Source: Agarilytica rhodophyticola
Lineage (GTDB): Bacteria > Pseudomonadota > Gammaproteobacteria > Pseudomonadales > Cellvibrionaceae
Reading direction: 5' to 3'
Length of the DNA: 64,000 nt
Assembly: GCF_002157225.2 (NCBI RefSeq)
Contig: NZ_CP020038.1
Coordinates: 1,201,001 to 1,265,000, forward strand
The position numbers and the translations under genes are program-made. Positions 40,632 to 48,167 of this stretch are shown here, one piece after another. Under the pieces are notes generated by a model that worked only from the letters and a program-made list of their open reading frames with translations, was not told the DNA's origin and made no database searches. Each line of letters begins with the position of its first letter. Position 1 is the first letter of the stretch.

Positions 40632-41972
40632 CTAGTACCCCAATACTCTAGGTAGCCATAGGGATAACTCTGGGATATATGCAATAACAAAAATCATTGC
40701 GGTATTAACAAAAACAAATGGTAAAGCTCGCGCTGAAATTTTCTCGATTGAGACTTTAGAGATACCAGATGCGATAAATAAATTTTCACCCAGTGGAGGG
40801 GTTTGAAAACCAACGCCTAAAGCACAGACCATCACAACCCCGAAATGGATAGGATCAATACCAACATTGAAAGCGATGGGAAGCATTATCGGAACCAGTA
40901 TTAAAATAATAGCCAGCGTTTCCATAAACATGCCAACAAAGAGTAAAAATAAAATAATCATTGCCCAAATCAGATACATATTATCGGTTAGCTCAAGCAT
41001 AGACTCGGCAATTTTCGCTGGAATATGATTTTCAACGAGTAGACGACCGAATACAGTAGCGGTGAAAAGAATCATTAATACTCTGCCACATAGCCAAGTT
41101 GTTGTTTGCAGTGAAAAAGAGAATGAGGGCCAATTTAATTCTTTATAAATGAAAATTCCAATAAATAAGGTATAAGCTATGGCAACAATGGCAGCTTCTG
41201 TCGGAGTGAAAAATCCTGAGTAAATACCACCTAAAATAACAATCGGTGCTAGCAGTGACCAAATAGCATTTCGAATAGATTGTGCAATTTTTTTAAAGCA
41301 AAGTATTTGCTGGCTACCGACATAACCCTCTTTTTTACTTAGAATATAATTGACTGTTAGAATCCCAATGGCAATAACTGAGGCCGGAATAACTCCTGCC
41401 ATAAAAAGCTTTGAAATAGAGACCGTTTGAAACAACCCAAATTCTTCAATAGCGGAGGGTGAAGGCATAACTCCTAACGCAGCGATACCAAAAATAACCA
41501 TTGGAATAGAAGGCGGAATTACAATGCCCAATCCTCCTGCTGACGCAGTTACTGCTGCGGCATAGTCCTTTTTATAGCCGCGCTTTACCATAGCTGGAAT
41601 CATTAGCATACCAACGGCGGCAGTTGTTGCCGGGCCTGAGCCTGAAATAGCGCCAAAAAATAGGCATGCGACCACAGCTGCTGCAGAAATTCCCCCTGTA
41701 AAAGGCCCTGCGAGGCTTTCGGCCACATCAATTAGACGTTTGGAAATCCCAGCCGCTTCCATTAATGCGCCGGTTAATATAAATGCAGGGAGTGCCATGA
41801 GTGGAAATGAACCCACCGAGGTGAAAGCTATTTGCACAAATTTAATCGGGTTTTCTTCAAGATACAAGAATGACAGCAGTGAGGCTGTACCAAGTGCTAC
41901 AGTAATGGGAGTCCCCAAAATCAATAATAATAAAAATGTACCAAAAACTATCAGCGATATTTCACTTTGCAT
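40632..41972 (-). CDS. TRAP transporter large permease (DctM/TauM type)
   Basis: This is the ion-coupled 12-helix membrane subunit of a tripartite transporter. The start at ATG 41972 has AAAGGTAA upstream and gives MQSEISLIVFGTFLLLLILG; the frame extends eight codons further without a better start. Family motifs are GALMEAAGISKRLIDVAESL, GAISGSGPATTAAVGMLMIPAM, GIVIPPSIPMVIFG and, late, ILILVPIMLPIAFNVGIDPIHFGVV with TPPLGENLF. At 446 residues it is of normal size. The operon context (tauXY) suggests taurine as the substrate, as for TauKLM of Rhodobacter. Confidence 0.93.
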   Translation of the reverse strand: MQSEISLIVFGTFLLLLILGTPITVALGTASLLSFLYLEENPIKFVQIAFTSVGSFPLMALPAFILTGALMEAAGISKRLIDVAESLAGPFTGGISAAAVVACLFFGAISGSGPATTAAVGMLMIPAMVKRGYKKDYAAAVTASAGGLGIVIPPSIPMVIFGIAALGVMPSPSAIEEFGLFQTVSISKLFMAGVIPASVIAIGILTVNYILSKKEGYVGSQQILCFKKIAQSIRNAIWSLLAPIVILGGIYSGFFTPTEAAIVAIAYTLFIGIFIYKELNWPSFSFSLQTTTWLCGRVLMILFTATVFGRLLVENHIPAKIAESMLELTDNMYLIWAMIILFLLFVGMFMETLAIILILVPIMLPIAFNVGIDPIHFGVVMVCALGVGFQTPPLGENLFIASGISKVSIEKISARALPFVFVNTAMIFVIAYIPELSLWLPRVLGY

Positions 41973-42066
41973 GGATTTACCTTTTTCATTAAACACGCTT
42001 GCAAGAGAACCGGTTGTTTCTCGACGACATAGGTAAGTGTTGTTGTTTAAAACAATGCGAGGCTCA

Positions 42067-42564
42067 TTAACTGTCTAGTGTTTGTATATCTTCATTTTTA
42101 ATAATGCGACGATAATTTACTTCGATAATCCTAATTGTCATTAGCGTAAACGCAACCGGCAAAATAATGTAGATATACTTCATCTCGATGCCGAGTGTTT
42201 GTGATTTCCAGAATTTGTTCATCCGATTGAAAACGAAATCATAAGATAAATAAATAAAATAGACATTAAAGAAAATCCAGAATAGGTCGGCAAACGAGTC
42301 TAGGTATTTCCCCCATTTTTTGGGAAGTAATTTGAACTGAATGGTAACGCGGTTGTGCGCATACAATCGAGCAGCTTCACTTGCTCCCAAATAAACAAAC
42401 CATACAAACATATAAACTGACAGCTCTTCAATCCACGCAAATGAATAGCTGAATAACTCTCTACTTACTATTTGTACAAAGAGTAAAATGACAAAGCTGC
42501 ACAGTAAAAAACTGCACATCAGTTTTTCGAAATTATTCCAAAGATAAAGGCTTGCCCGTTTCAT
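42067..42564 (-). CDS. TRAP transporter small permease (DctQ/TauL type)
   Basis: This 165-residue subunit has four membrane helices and supports the large permease. The pattern is typical: LMCSFLLCSFVILLFVQIVSREL with SFAWIEELSVYMFVWFVYLGASEAARLYAHNRV, where the W-EE-L and G-S-A motif defines the family. AAGGG precedes the ATG. It is separated by 146 bases from the binding-protein gene upstream and by 94 bases from the large permease downstream. Confidence 0.92.
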   Translation of the reverse strand: MKRASLYLWNNFEKLMCSFLLCSFVILLFVQIVSRELFSYSFAWIEELSVYMFVWFVYLGASEAARLYAHNRVTIQFKLLPKKWGKYLDSFADLFWIFFNVYFIYLSYDFVFNRMNKFWKSQTLGIEMKYIYIILPVAFTLMTIRIIEVNYRRIIKNEDIQTLDS

Positions 42565-42674
42565 GTATAAACCCTTGAACTAAAATAAAAGATATAGATA
42601 GCCAGGTGCTTGTCACGCACTTGCTAAAATAGGAACATTGTTATAAAAAAGAGGCTGTAGGGGATACTTTGTGA

Positions 42675-42689
42675 GGCCAAAAAATGGCC
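42675..42689 (-). promoter_or_regulatory. Small hairpin between the TRAP binding-protein and permease genes
   Basis: GGCCA and TGGCC pair around five or six A/T bases, within the 146-base gap after the binding-protein gene. A hairpin here could raise the level of binding protein over permease by partial termination or by protecting the mRNA 3' end. The stem is only five bases, so this is tentative. Confidence 0.3.
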
Positions 42690-42710
42690 CACAATAGTAA
42701 TACACAATCC

Positions 42711-43718
42711 TTATTTTACTTGCGGACGGTCTAACTCTTTTAGTACTTTATTGAGTTTTTCTACACCGCCAACGCTGTCATAGAATTTTGGCCACACTGT
42801 CTTAGTTGCCAATTCAATAAATTCTTTTTCGTTATTAGCCGGTTCAGTAATTTGCATACCTCTTTTAACCAGCTCAACTTTAATTGCCTCTTCTTTGTCT
42901 CTAAGAAGTTGTTCACTGAACTGCGTAGCTTTTTTACCTGCTGCCAGTATTGCCGTTTGATCTTTCTTTGATAAGTTTTGGAAAATAGCTTCTGAGACAA
43001 TTAATGGTTCAATGGAAAAGATGTAACGAATATTGGTGATATATTTTTGTACTTCATCAAATTTCATTGCATAGACCGTGAGGTAAGGATTGTCTTGCCC
43101 GTCAACCACCTTTTGTTGCAGGCCTGCAAAAGTTTCAGACCACGCCATTGGCGTGGGGTTAACGCCCCAAGATTTATAGGTTTCAATCATAATTTCGTTT
43201 TTTGGAACACGAATAACCAGACCTTTCAAATCATCAACAGATGACACAGGACGCTTCGAGTTAGTCAACACACGAAAGCCTGAATAAGCCCAGCCGATGA
43301 TACGCACACCAGCATCACGAATTGTGTTTTCAATCAACCCTTGACCTACAGGCCCTTGTGTTAAATTAACTGCATCTTCCAAACTTAAAATTACGTAAGG
43401 CAGAGTTAAAGTGCCGACGGTAGGGGAGAACGGCGTAATGTTATTAATGGCGAGAATAGAAAAATCTAACGTGCCTATTGCTGCTGAATTCACTGTGTCC
43501 TGTTCAGATCCTAACTGTCCGTTAAGAAATAAACTTGCGCTGTGCTTGCCCTTGCTTTCTTCTTCTAGGGTGGCGATAAATGCTTCGCCAAGAGCTTCTT
43601 GTGCACCGCCCGCGCCATCGCCAACCGCGATTTTGAAGTTTTTTGCGTGAGTCAAAGAAGTTGTTAGTAACGAGGTAGCGAGAACAGTGACGAATAAAAG
43701 ACCTTTATTAAAAATCAT
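42711..43718 (-). CDS. TRAP transporter substrate-binding protein (DctP/TauK type)
   Basis: The 335-residue periplasmic protein has a signal peptide ending near LTHAKNF. The DctP-family features are the N-terminal strand FKIAVGDGAGGAQEALGEAF, SVDDLKGLVIRVPKNEIMIETYKSWG with the conserved substrate-binding Arg, and LQQKVVDGQDNPYLTVYAM. It is the first gene of the tau operon on the minus strand. Two copies of TATATCCAGTT lie 86-118 bases upstream of its start. Taurine is the likely ligand by context only. Confidence 0.92.
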   Translation of the reverse strand: MIFNKGLLFVTVLATSLLTTSLTHAKNFKIAVGDGAGGAQEALGEAFIATLEEESKGKHSASLFLNGQLGSEQDTVNSAAIGTLDFSILAINNITPFSPTVGTLTLPYVILSLEDAVNLTQGPVGQGLIENTIRDAGVRIIGWAYSGFRVLTNSKRPVSSVDDLKGLVIRVPKNEIMIETYKSWGVNPTPMAWSETFAGLQQKVVDGQDNPYLTVYAMKFDEVQKYITNIRYIFSIEPLIVSEAIFQNLSKKDQTAILAAGKKATQFSEQLLRDKEEAIKVELVKRGMQITEPANNEKEFIELATKTVWPKFYDSVGGVEKLNKVLKELDRPQVK

Positions 43719-43803
43719 AGTGGTTACCTAAGTTTTGAAAGTTAAGCGACAGGTAAATATTTCAAAGCATGTATTTAAGTTATCAAGAACTGGTAAACGA
43801 TCG

Positions 43804-43836
43804 TATATCCAGTTAAATAATTTTATATATCCAGTT
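43804..43836. promoter_or_regulatory. Pair of direct repeats, probable TauR-type operator of the TRAP/tau operon
   Basis: TATATCCAGTT occurs at 43804-43814 and 43826-43836, exactly 22 bases apart (two helical turns), 86-118 bases upstream of the binding-protein gene. On the operon's strand they read AACTGGATATA, sharing CTGGA with the direct repeats I recall for Rhodobacter TauR (CTGGACTTAA). Confidence 0.65.
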
Positions 43837-43871
43837 TTATTTACAATGAAAATTGCGAAGTAATCACGGGG

Positions 43872-44975
43872 TTAAAATCGTGTTGAAATTGAGTAATCGT
43901 ATCTAAAACCTAAGGAGAACGAGTGAAAGTCTTCGCTAAACTCAAACTCCCTGTTTAGATATTCTAGGTGCAACTTCAATGCAGAAACTGGCTGCCACTC
44001 AAGCGTGACGTTATAGCCGTCATGCTTACCACTTTCAGGTCCTTCAATGCCATCATCAAATTTAAAATACCCCGCTTTTACCTTGAAATTATTGAACACT
44101 GGGTAGGCGAATGCAGTGTCAAATGTGCTTCCATTTCGCTTGTTAGCCCCTAACTCTTCATAGGTTCTGTCTTGATAAGCAAGAGCTGTATATAGCCCAT
44201 TGCTAAAGGTATAGGCAACAGCACCTGCCCAGACATCGTCGTTGCGAAGCACTTCATTCCCGTCGGCAATTTTTTGATCTAAATAAGTGATTGCAAGGTG
44301 CAGATTATCCGTGTCATAACTGATACCGGTATTGACTAAATCGCTCGCATCAGCGCCTTCTTTACCGTCAAACTGCGCCGTCGTCAGATATGTGAAATTG
44401 CCCAAGTTTTTTTTGTAACTTATTAAATTATCTACAAAAAATATACTTTCTCGATCATACGCAAAAGGGCTTGATGCGTGGTTGAAAATATCGATATAAC
44501 CCGCAATTAGTAAGTATTGAGTCGGGCGTTGCTTACCTAAACCAATATTACCAAAGGATGAATTTAGAGCCACATACACTTGGCGTGCGCGTCCAAAATC
44601 ACCATTATTAGCTAGCGAAATATCCCATTCGCCATGCGCTATTACCGCCAAACTACCCATTATTTCATGAGCAGCTTTAAAGCCTGCATGGCTAAGTGCA
44701 TCTCTTGTATCCCATACTTTTACGGCACTTTCATCGATGTAACCAAAGGTTGGACGCAAGGTGACGTATAGTTTCGCTTCACCTTCTAGGGGAGTGTTCG
44801 CATTAGCGTCTAATGCCGCGATTTTATTTTGCAGTGTTGCTAGTTCACGTCTAAGCTTTTCCACCTCATCTTCCAATTGGGTATCGCTTGCACTGGCAAA
44901 ACAAGAATTAATTGTTGTTGTTGATAAAAGTATCAGTTGACATAATAGTGACGACTTTTTAATTTGTTTTTTCAT
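43872..44975 (-). CDS. Outer-membrane porin of the tau cluster
   Basis: A general Gram-negative porin of about 367 residues. The ATG at 44975 gives a normal signal peptide (MKKQIKKSSLLCQLILLS, cleavage near CFASA); a GTG 12 bases upstream is the alternative. A short coiled-coil segment (DEVEKLRRELATLQNKIAAL) precedes the barrel, as in some trimeric porins. The barrel has alternating aromatic strands, the FGNIGLGKQRPTQYLL loop region and a terminal Phe (STRF), the usual outer-membrane assembly signal. It probably admits taurine or other sulfonates. Its upstream region carries the second operator pair. Confidence 0.85.
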   Translation of the reverse strand: MKKQIKKSSLLCQLILLSTTTINSCFASASDTQLEDEVEKLRRELATLQNKIAALDANANTPLEGEAKLYVTLRPTFGYIDESAVKVWDTRDALSHAGFKAAHEIMGSLAVIAHGEWDISLANNGDFGRARQVYVALNSSFGNIGLGKQRPTQYLLIAGYIDIFNHASSPFAYDRESIFFVDNLISYKKNLGNFTYLTTAQFDGKEGADASDLVNTGISYDTDNLHLAITYLDQKIADGNEVLRNDDVWAGAVAYTFSNGLYTALAYQDRTYEELGANKRNGSTFDTAFAYPVFNNFKVKAGYFKFDDGIEGPESGKHDGYNVTLEWQPVSALKLHLEYLNREFEFSEDFHSFSLGFRYDYSISTRF

Positions 44976-45052
44976 TTGCGGCTTCACATTAAGTTCTCTG
45001 AGAGACTGTTTTAATTGGTGTAATTACGTTAGCAATACAGCGTGATGAAAAA

Positions 45053-45085
45053 TATATCCAGTTGAGTTTTTTTATATGGCCAGTT
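45053..45085. promoter_or_regulatory. Second pair of direct repeats, shared by porin and regulator genes
   Basis: TATATCCAGTT at 45053-45063 and the degenerate TATGGCCAGTT at 45075-45085 are again 22 bases apart, in the same orientation as the pair at 43804. They lie about 80-110 bases upstream of the porin start and end just before the regulator's ATG, so a bound regulator could activate the porin and repress itself. Confidence 0.6.
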
Positions 45086-45088
45086 TTT

Positions 45089-46567
45089 ATGACGCTATCT
45101 GAGATGTCTGTTGAGTTGTTCGAACTCGACCCTTTATTAGGCAATACCATGCAAACACAGCTGTGTGCTGCGATCCTCAATAAGATTCGCAGTGGTGCAG
45201 CGTTACCTGGGGCTAAACTGCCTTCTAGCCGAAAGCTCGCAAAATATTTAGGTGTGTCGCGGCCAACGGTTTCTCTTGCATATCAAGAATTGGTTTCTCA
45301 AGGGTTTATCGTTGCACATGAACGAAGTGCTTATCGCATTGCTGATCTGCCACCTATCGAAAATTTTATTTCAAAGCATCAGCAAAAAAATATGGGTGAA
45401 AAACCTTCAGTTTGGCAGCATCGTTTAAAAAGTTCAGTTATTGATGAACGGCGAAAAATTCGCAAACCTCGAGACTGGCGAGGATTTCCTTATCCATTTA
45501 TCTACGGACAAATGGATCCAGAGGTATTTGAAATTTCTGCCTGGCAAGATTGTTCACGTAAGGCACACTCGAAAGTTGATTTTGCGAATATGGCAAGTGA
45601 CGTGGTAGCAGCTGACGATCCTGTATTGGTTGAATTAATTCGCACCCAACTTTTACCCCGCCGTGGCATTCATGCTGATCATGAAGAAATATTGATTACT
45701 ATAGGCGCGCAAAATGCGTTATGGCTTTCTGTTCAACTTTTAGGTAAGCGTGCACATGCCGTGTGTGAAAACCCCGGTTACCCTGATATTGCCACGATGC
45801 TAAGCTTGGCTGAAAACCAAATAAGTTATGTGGATATTGGCCGTGAAGGTCTAAAAATAGAACAAATCCCTTCTAATGCTGATGTGGTGTTTGCTTCTCC
45901 AAGCCATCAAGCTCCGACAGGGGTTACCATGCCTTTGGCTAAGAGGGAGCATCTTCTAGAAAAAGCGTCTGAGAACGACTTTATTATTGTTGAGGACGAC
46001 TACGACTTTGAGATTCGTTTTTTGTCGAATCCAATTAAATCTTTAAAATCCATGGACAAAGACGGCAGAGTCGTTTACATAGGCAGCTTTTCTAAGTCGA
46101 TGTTTCCTGGTGTTCGCATAGGTTATATGGTGGCCGACCGTGAATTTATTCGTCATGCGCGTAATATCAGGGCTTTAATGCTGCGGCACCCAGCAGGCCT
46201 GTTACAGCGCACAGTGGCTAACTTTATTGCACTTGGTCACTACGATACACATCATCAACGTATTAAGCGCATTCTCACTCAGCGTCGGTTTGCTTTACTT
46301 GAAGCATTAGATACTGCGAATATTACCGACATTGCCGCTTCCCGCATGGGGGGAAGCAGTTTATGGATACGTGCGCCTGAAGGTATTGATTCCTTAGATT
46401 TAGCAGAACGTCTCTACCCTAAAGGTGTTCTGATTGAACCTGGAGCCCCTTTTTTTGCTGATTTCACCAAGCCCCATCGAGAATTCAGGTTGGGTTACTC
46501 TTCCATATCGGTAGAAAAAATCATGCAAGGTGTTGAAATAGTTGGCAATGAAATTTTTGCATGTTAG
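45089..46567 (+). CDS. tauR: MocR-type regulator, probable taurine regulator TauR
   Basis: GntR winged helix (KLPSSRKLAKYLGVSRPTVSLAYQELVSQGFIV) fused to an aminotransferase-like PLP domain with EDDYDFEIRF and the PLP-Lys motif GSFSKSMFPGVRIGYMV. The start at ATG 45089 is a best guess; ATG 45104 (MSVELFELDP) is possible. In Rhodobacter the MocR protein TauR activates taurine genes when taurine is present. Here the gene is divergent from the porin, next to the TRAP-tauXY operon, and direct-repeat pairs precede both targets. Family membership is firm; the tauR name is by context. Confidence 0.85.
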   Translation: MTLSEMSVELFELDPLLGNTMQTQLCAAILNKIRSGAALPGAKLPSSRKLAKYLGVSRPTVSLAYQELVSQGFIVAHERSAYRIADLPPIENFISKHQQKNMGEKPSVWQHRLKSSVIDERRKIRKPRDWRGFPYPFIYGQMDPEVFEISAWQDCSRKAHSKVDFANMASDVVAADDPVLVELIRTQLLPRRGIHADHEEILITIGAQNALWLSVQLLGKRAHAVCENPGYPDIATMLSLAENQISYVDIGREGLKIEQIPSNADVVFASPSHQAPTGVTMPLAKREHLLEKASENDFIIVEDDYDFEIRFLSNPIKSLKSMDKDGRVVYIGSFSKSMFPGVRIGYMVADREFIRHARNIRALMLRHPAGLLQRTVANFIALGHYDTHHQRIKRILTQRRFALLEALDTANITDIAASRMGGSSLWIRAPEGIDSLDLAERLYPKGVLIEPGAPFFADFTKPHREFRLGYSSISVEKIMQGVEIVGNEIFAC

Positions 46568-46698
46568 CTTCGTTTGAGTGCTTTTTATTAAGAGGGGTTT
46601 TTAAGACAGATCATCTAACACCTATTCTGAGGTAATGATTTGTGCAAAAAATGGTCTTTTTGGTATATGATTGATCTGATATTGTAAGTGCCTCTGTT
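46568..46698. other. Junction between the tau cluster and the recA remnant
   Basis: AT-rich, with no gene, no target-site repeat and no recombination site that I can see. Similarity to recA begins abruptly at about 46699. Confidence 0.4.
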
Positions 46699-46932
46699 AG
46701 TAACGCTTTGAAATCTTATTCATCTGTTCGTGTGGATATTCGACGTATTGATGTTGTCAAAGGTGGCTTCTCCGAAACTTGAGTCAAAATTGTCAAAAAT
46801 AAAGTTGCTCTTTCCTTTAATTAGGATGAATGTTCAATACTTTATGATCCGGATATTAGTCGTCTAGGAGAAACTGTTGACTATGGTGTGATTGCCGAAG
46901 GTGAAGATGCAACCGAAAATGAAGCAGCTTAA
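46699..46932 (+). pseudogene. Decayed second copy of recA (internal and C-terminal fragment)
   Basis: From AGTAACGCTTTG onward the sequence follows recA 36980-37175 closely: AACGCTTTGAA, TTCGT-TGGATATTCGACG, CCGAAACT-GAGT-AAA-TTGT, CGTCTAGG-GAAA-TGT. Read in frame it gives RecA-like stretches such as SSVRVDIRRI, KNKVA and SRLGETVDYGV, interrupted by stop codons and a short deletion after VVKGG. It then jumps over about 60 codons to an acidic end, EGEDATENEAA-stop, resembling the RecA tail. The N-terminal two thirds are missing. It is followed by a hairpin terminator and a second recX, the same order as the intact recA locus. Confidence 0.9.
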
Positions 46933-47096
46933 CTGAACTTTTATGGTGTTAGTTGCATCTAAAGAATTATTTTGCCGCAAAATAGATTGTTAATAATCAC
47001 TTCGTTGATATTTTGCATTTGATAGAAAAAACTGAAATATCAACTACAATCTATAGTGTCTAGCGGATTTAAAAATAAAATTGAGATAAACGGTCT

Positions 47097-47129
47097 AAAA
47101 AATGCGATGTTTACTTCGCATTTTTTTTA
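47097..47129 (+). terminator. Terminator after the recA remnant
   Basis: AAAAAATGCGA and TCGCATTTTTT pair around an eight-base loop, ending in eight T's. It stands between the recA remnant and the second recX, as the terminator at 37392 does in the intact locus. Confidence 0.85.
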
Positions 47130-47280
47130 TCAGATATTTTTTTTCATGTAACATAGCTTTAATATCTTGGACATTAATATACGGAGCTTTATTTGGGCAG
47201 AGTCTAGTAAGTTGCTGTTTTTATGCACAAACACTTTTGCTTAAATAAAAGATTTTATTAGCAACTATAACTATTAAATA

Positions 47281-47745
47281 GTGGTTAAAATATTGAAAAA
47301 TTTAGCGAGCAGTGACGCTTCTATCAAAAATGCCGCCTTGGCTCTACTAGCACGCCGAGAGCATTCAAAATATGAATTAGCATCCAAATTATCCCGTAAG
47401 TTTTCCGATGCGCAAAAGGTTCAGCAAGAGCTGGATGCCTTAGCCAAGGACAACTTACAAAGTGAAGAGCGCTTTGTTGAATCCTTTATACGTGCAAAGA
47501 AAAATCACGGTAAGGGACCAAAGTTTATTAAACAGGAGTTGCGACAACGAGGTGTTAGTGAATACCTTATCGCTTCATATGTATACGAAAATGATGAAGA
47601 CTGGTTAGAGTTGGCTAAGCAAGTATATACAAAGAAATTTGGTATGACCCCTGTGGCTGACAGCAAAGATAAGGCGCGCCGTATTCGCTTTATGGTATCC
47701 CGTGGATTTTCCGCTGATAATGTTATGAGTTTGTTAAGTAACTAG
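47281..47745 (+). CDS. RecX-family protein (copy 2, divergent)
   Basis: The product has 154 residues, the same length as the first RecX, but only about a third of positions match. Shared landmarks are LLARREHSKYELASKL against LLSMREHSQAQLREKL, LQSEERFVESFIRAKKNHGKGPKFIKQEL against YQSDERFAIAFTRNRLAKGLGKRRVLQEL, and RFMVSRGFSADNVMSLL against RFLQYRGFSIDEISQLF. The start is a GTG at 47281 without a clear ribosome binding site. Its intact frame behind a dead recA suggests it was kept for a function, perhaps modulating the remaining RecA. Confidence 0.9.
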   Translation: MVKILKNLASSDASIKNAALALLARREHSKYELASKLSRKFSDAQKVQQELDALAKDNLQSEERFVESFIRAKKNHGKGPKFIKQELRQRGVSEYLIASYVYENDEDWLELAKQVYTKKFGMTPVADSKDKARRIRFMVSRGFSADNVMSLLSN

Positions 47746-48167
47746 CCTGCTTTTTGCGCTAAGTATCATTTTTTAAGGAAAGTTACTTAGCGATATATTA
47801 TCCATAACTCTAATGCTTGCACCTTTCTTTTTTTCAACTCTTTATGGCTTATAGCCATATTTAAATAGTTTATTATCGGCAGTGTTATTATATTTTATTT
47901 ACTTTATATAGTGAGCTGCAACCGATTTTTCCTCCGTTTATTAATAAACACATTCTTAGAAAAAACAATCAATTATATCACCATCTAATGCACTTCTTTA
48001 GCTTACCTCTTTATTCAAAACAAAAGATAGCTTTCATAGTAAATTTAACTTTGTAAATAATAAAAAGAGAGCAAAAAAAGCTTAGTTCGCACGATTTTTC
48101 AGAAGAAAAAAGATGTTTAATTAAAACTCTGTTCTTATCATTTTATGAGCGTTTAAATATCTTTGAT
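47746..48167. other. AT-rich intergenic region after the second recX
   Basis: A perfect inverted repeat, CGCTAAGTA and TACTTAGCG (47757-47792, 18-base loop), directly follows recX and may end its transcript. The remainder is very AT-rich and holds no gene that I can support. Confidence 0.5.

Noticed and set aside
46568-46932. An insertion sequence at the tau/recA-remnant junction
   Set aside because: No transposase fragment, inverted repeats or target duplication could be seen.
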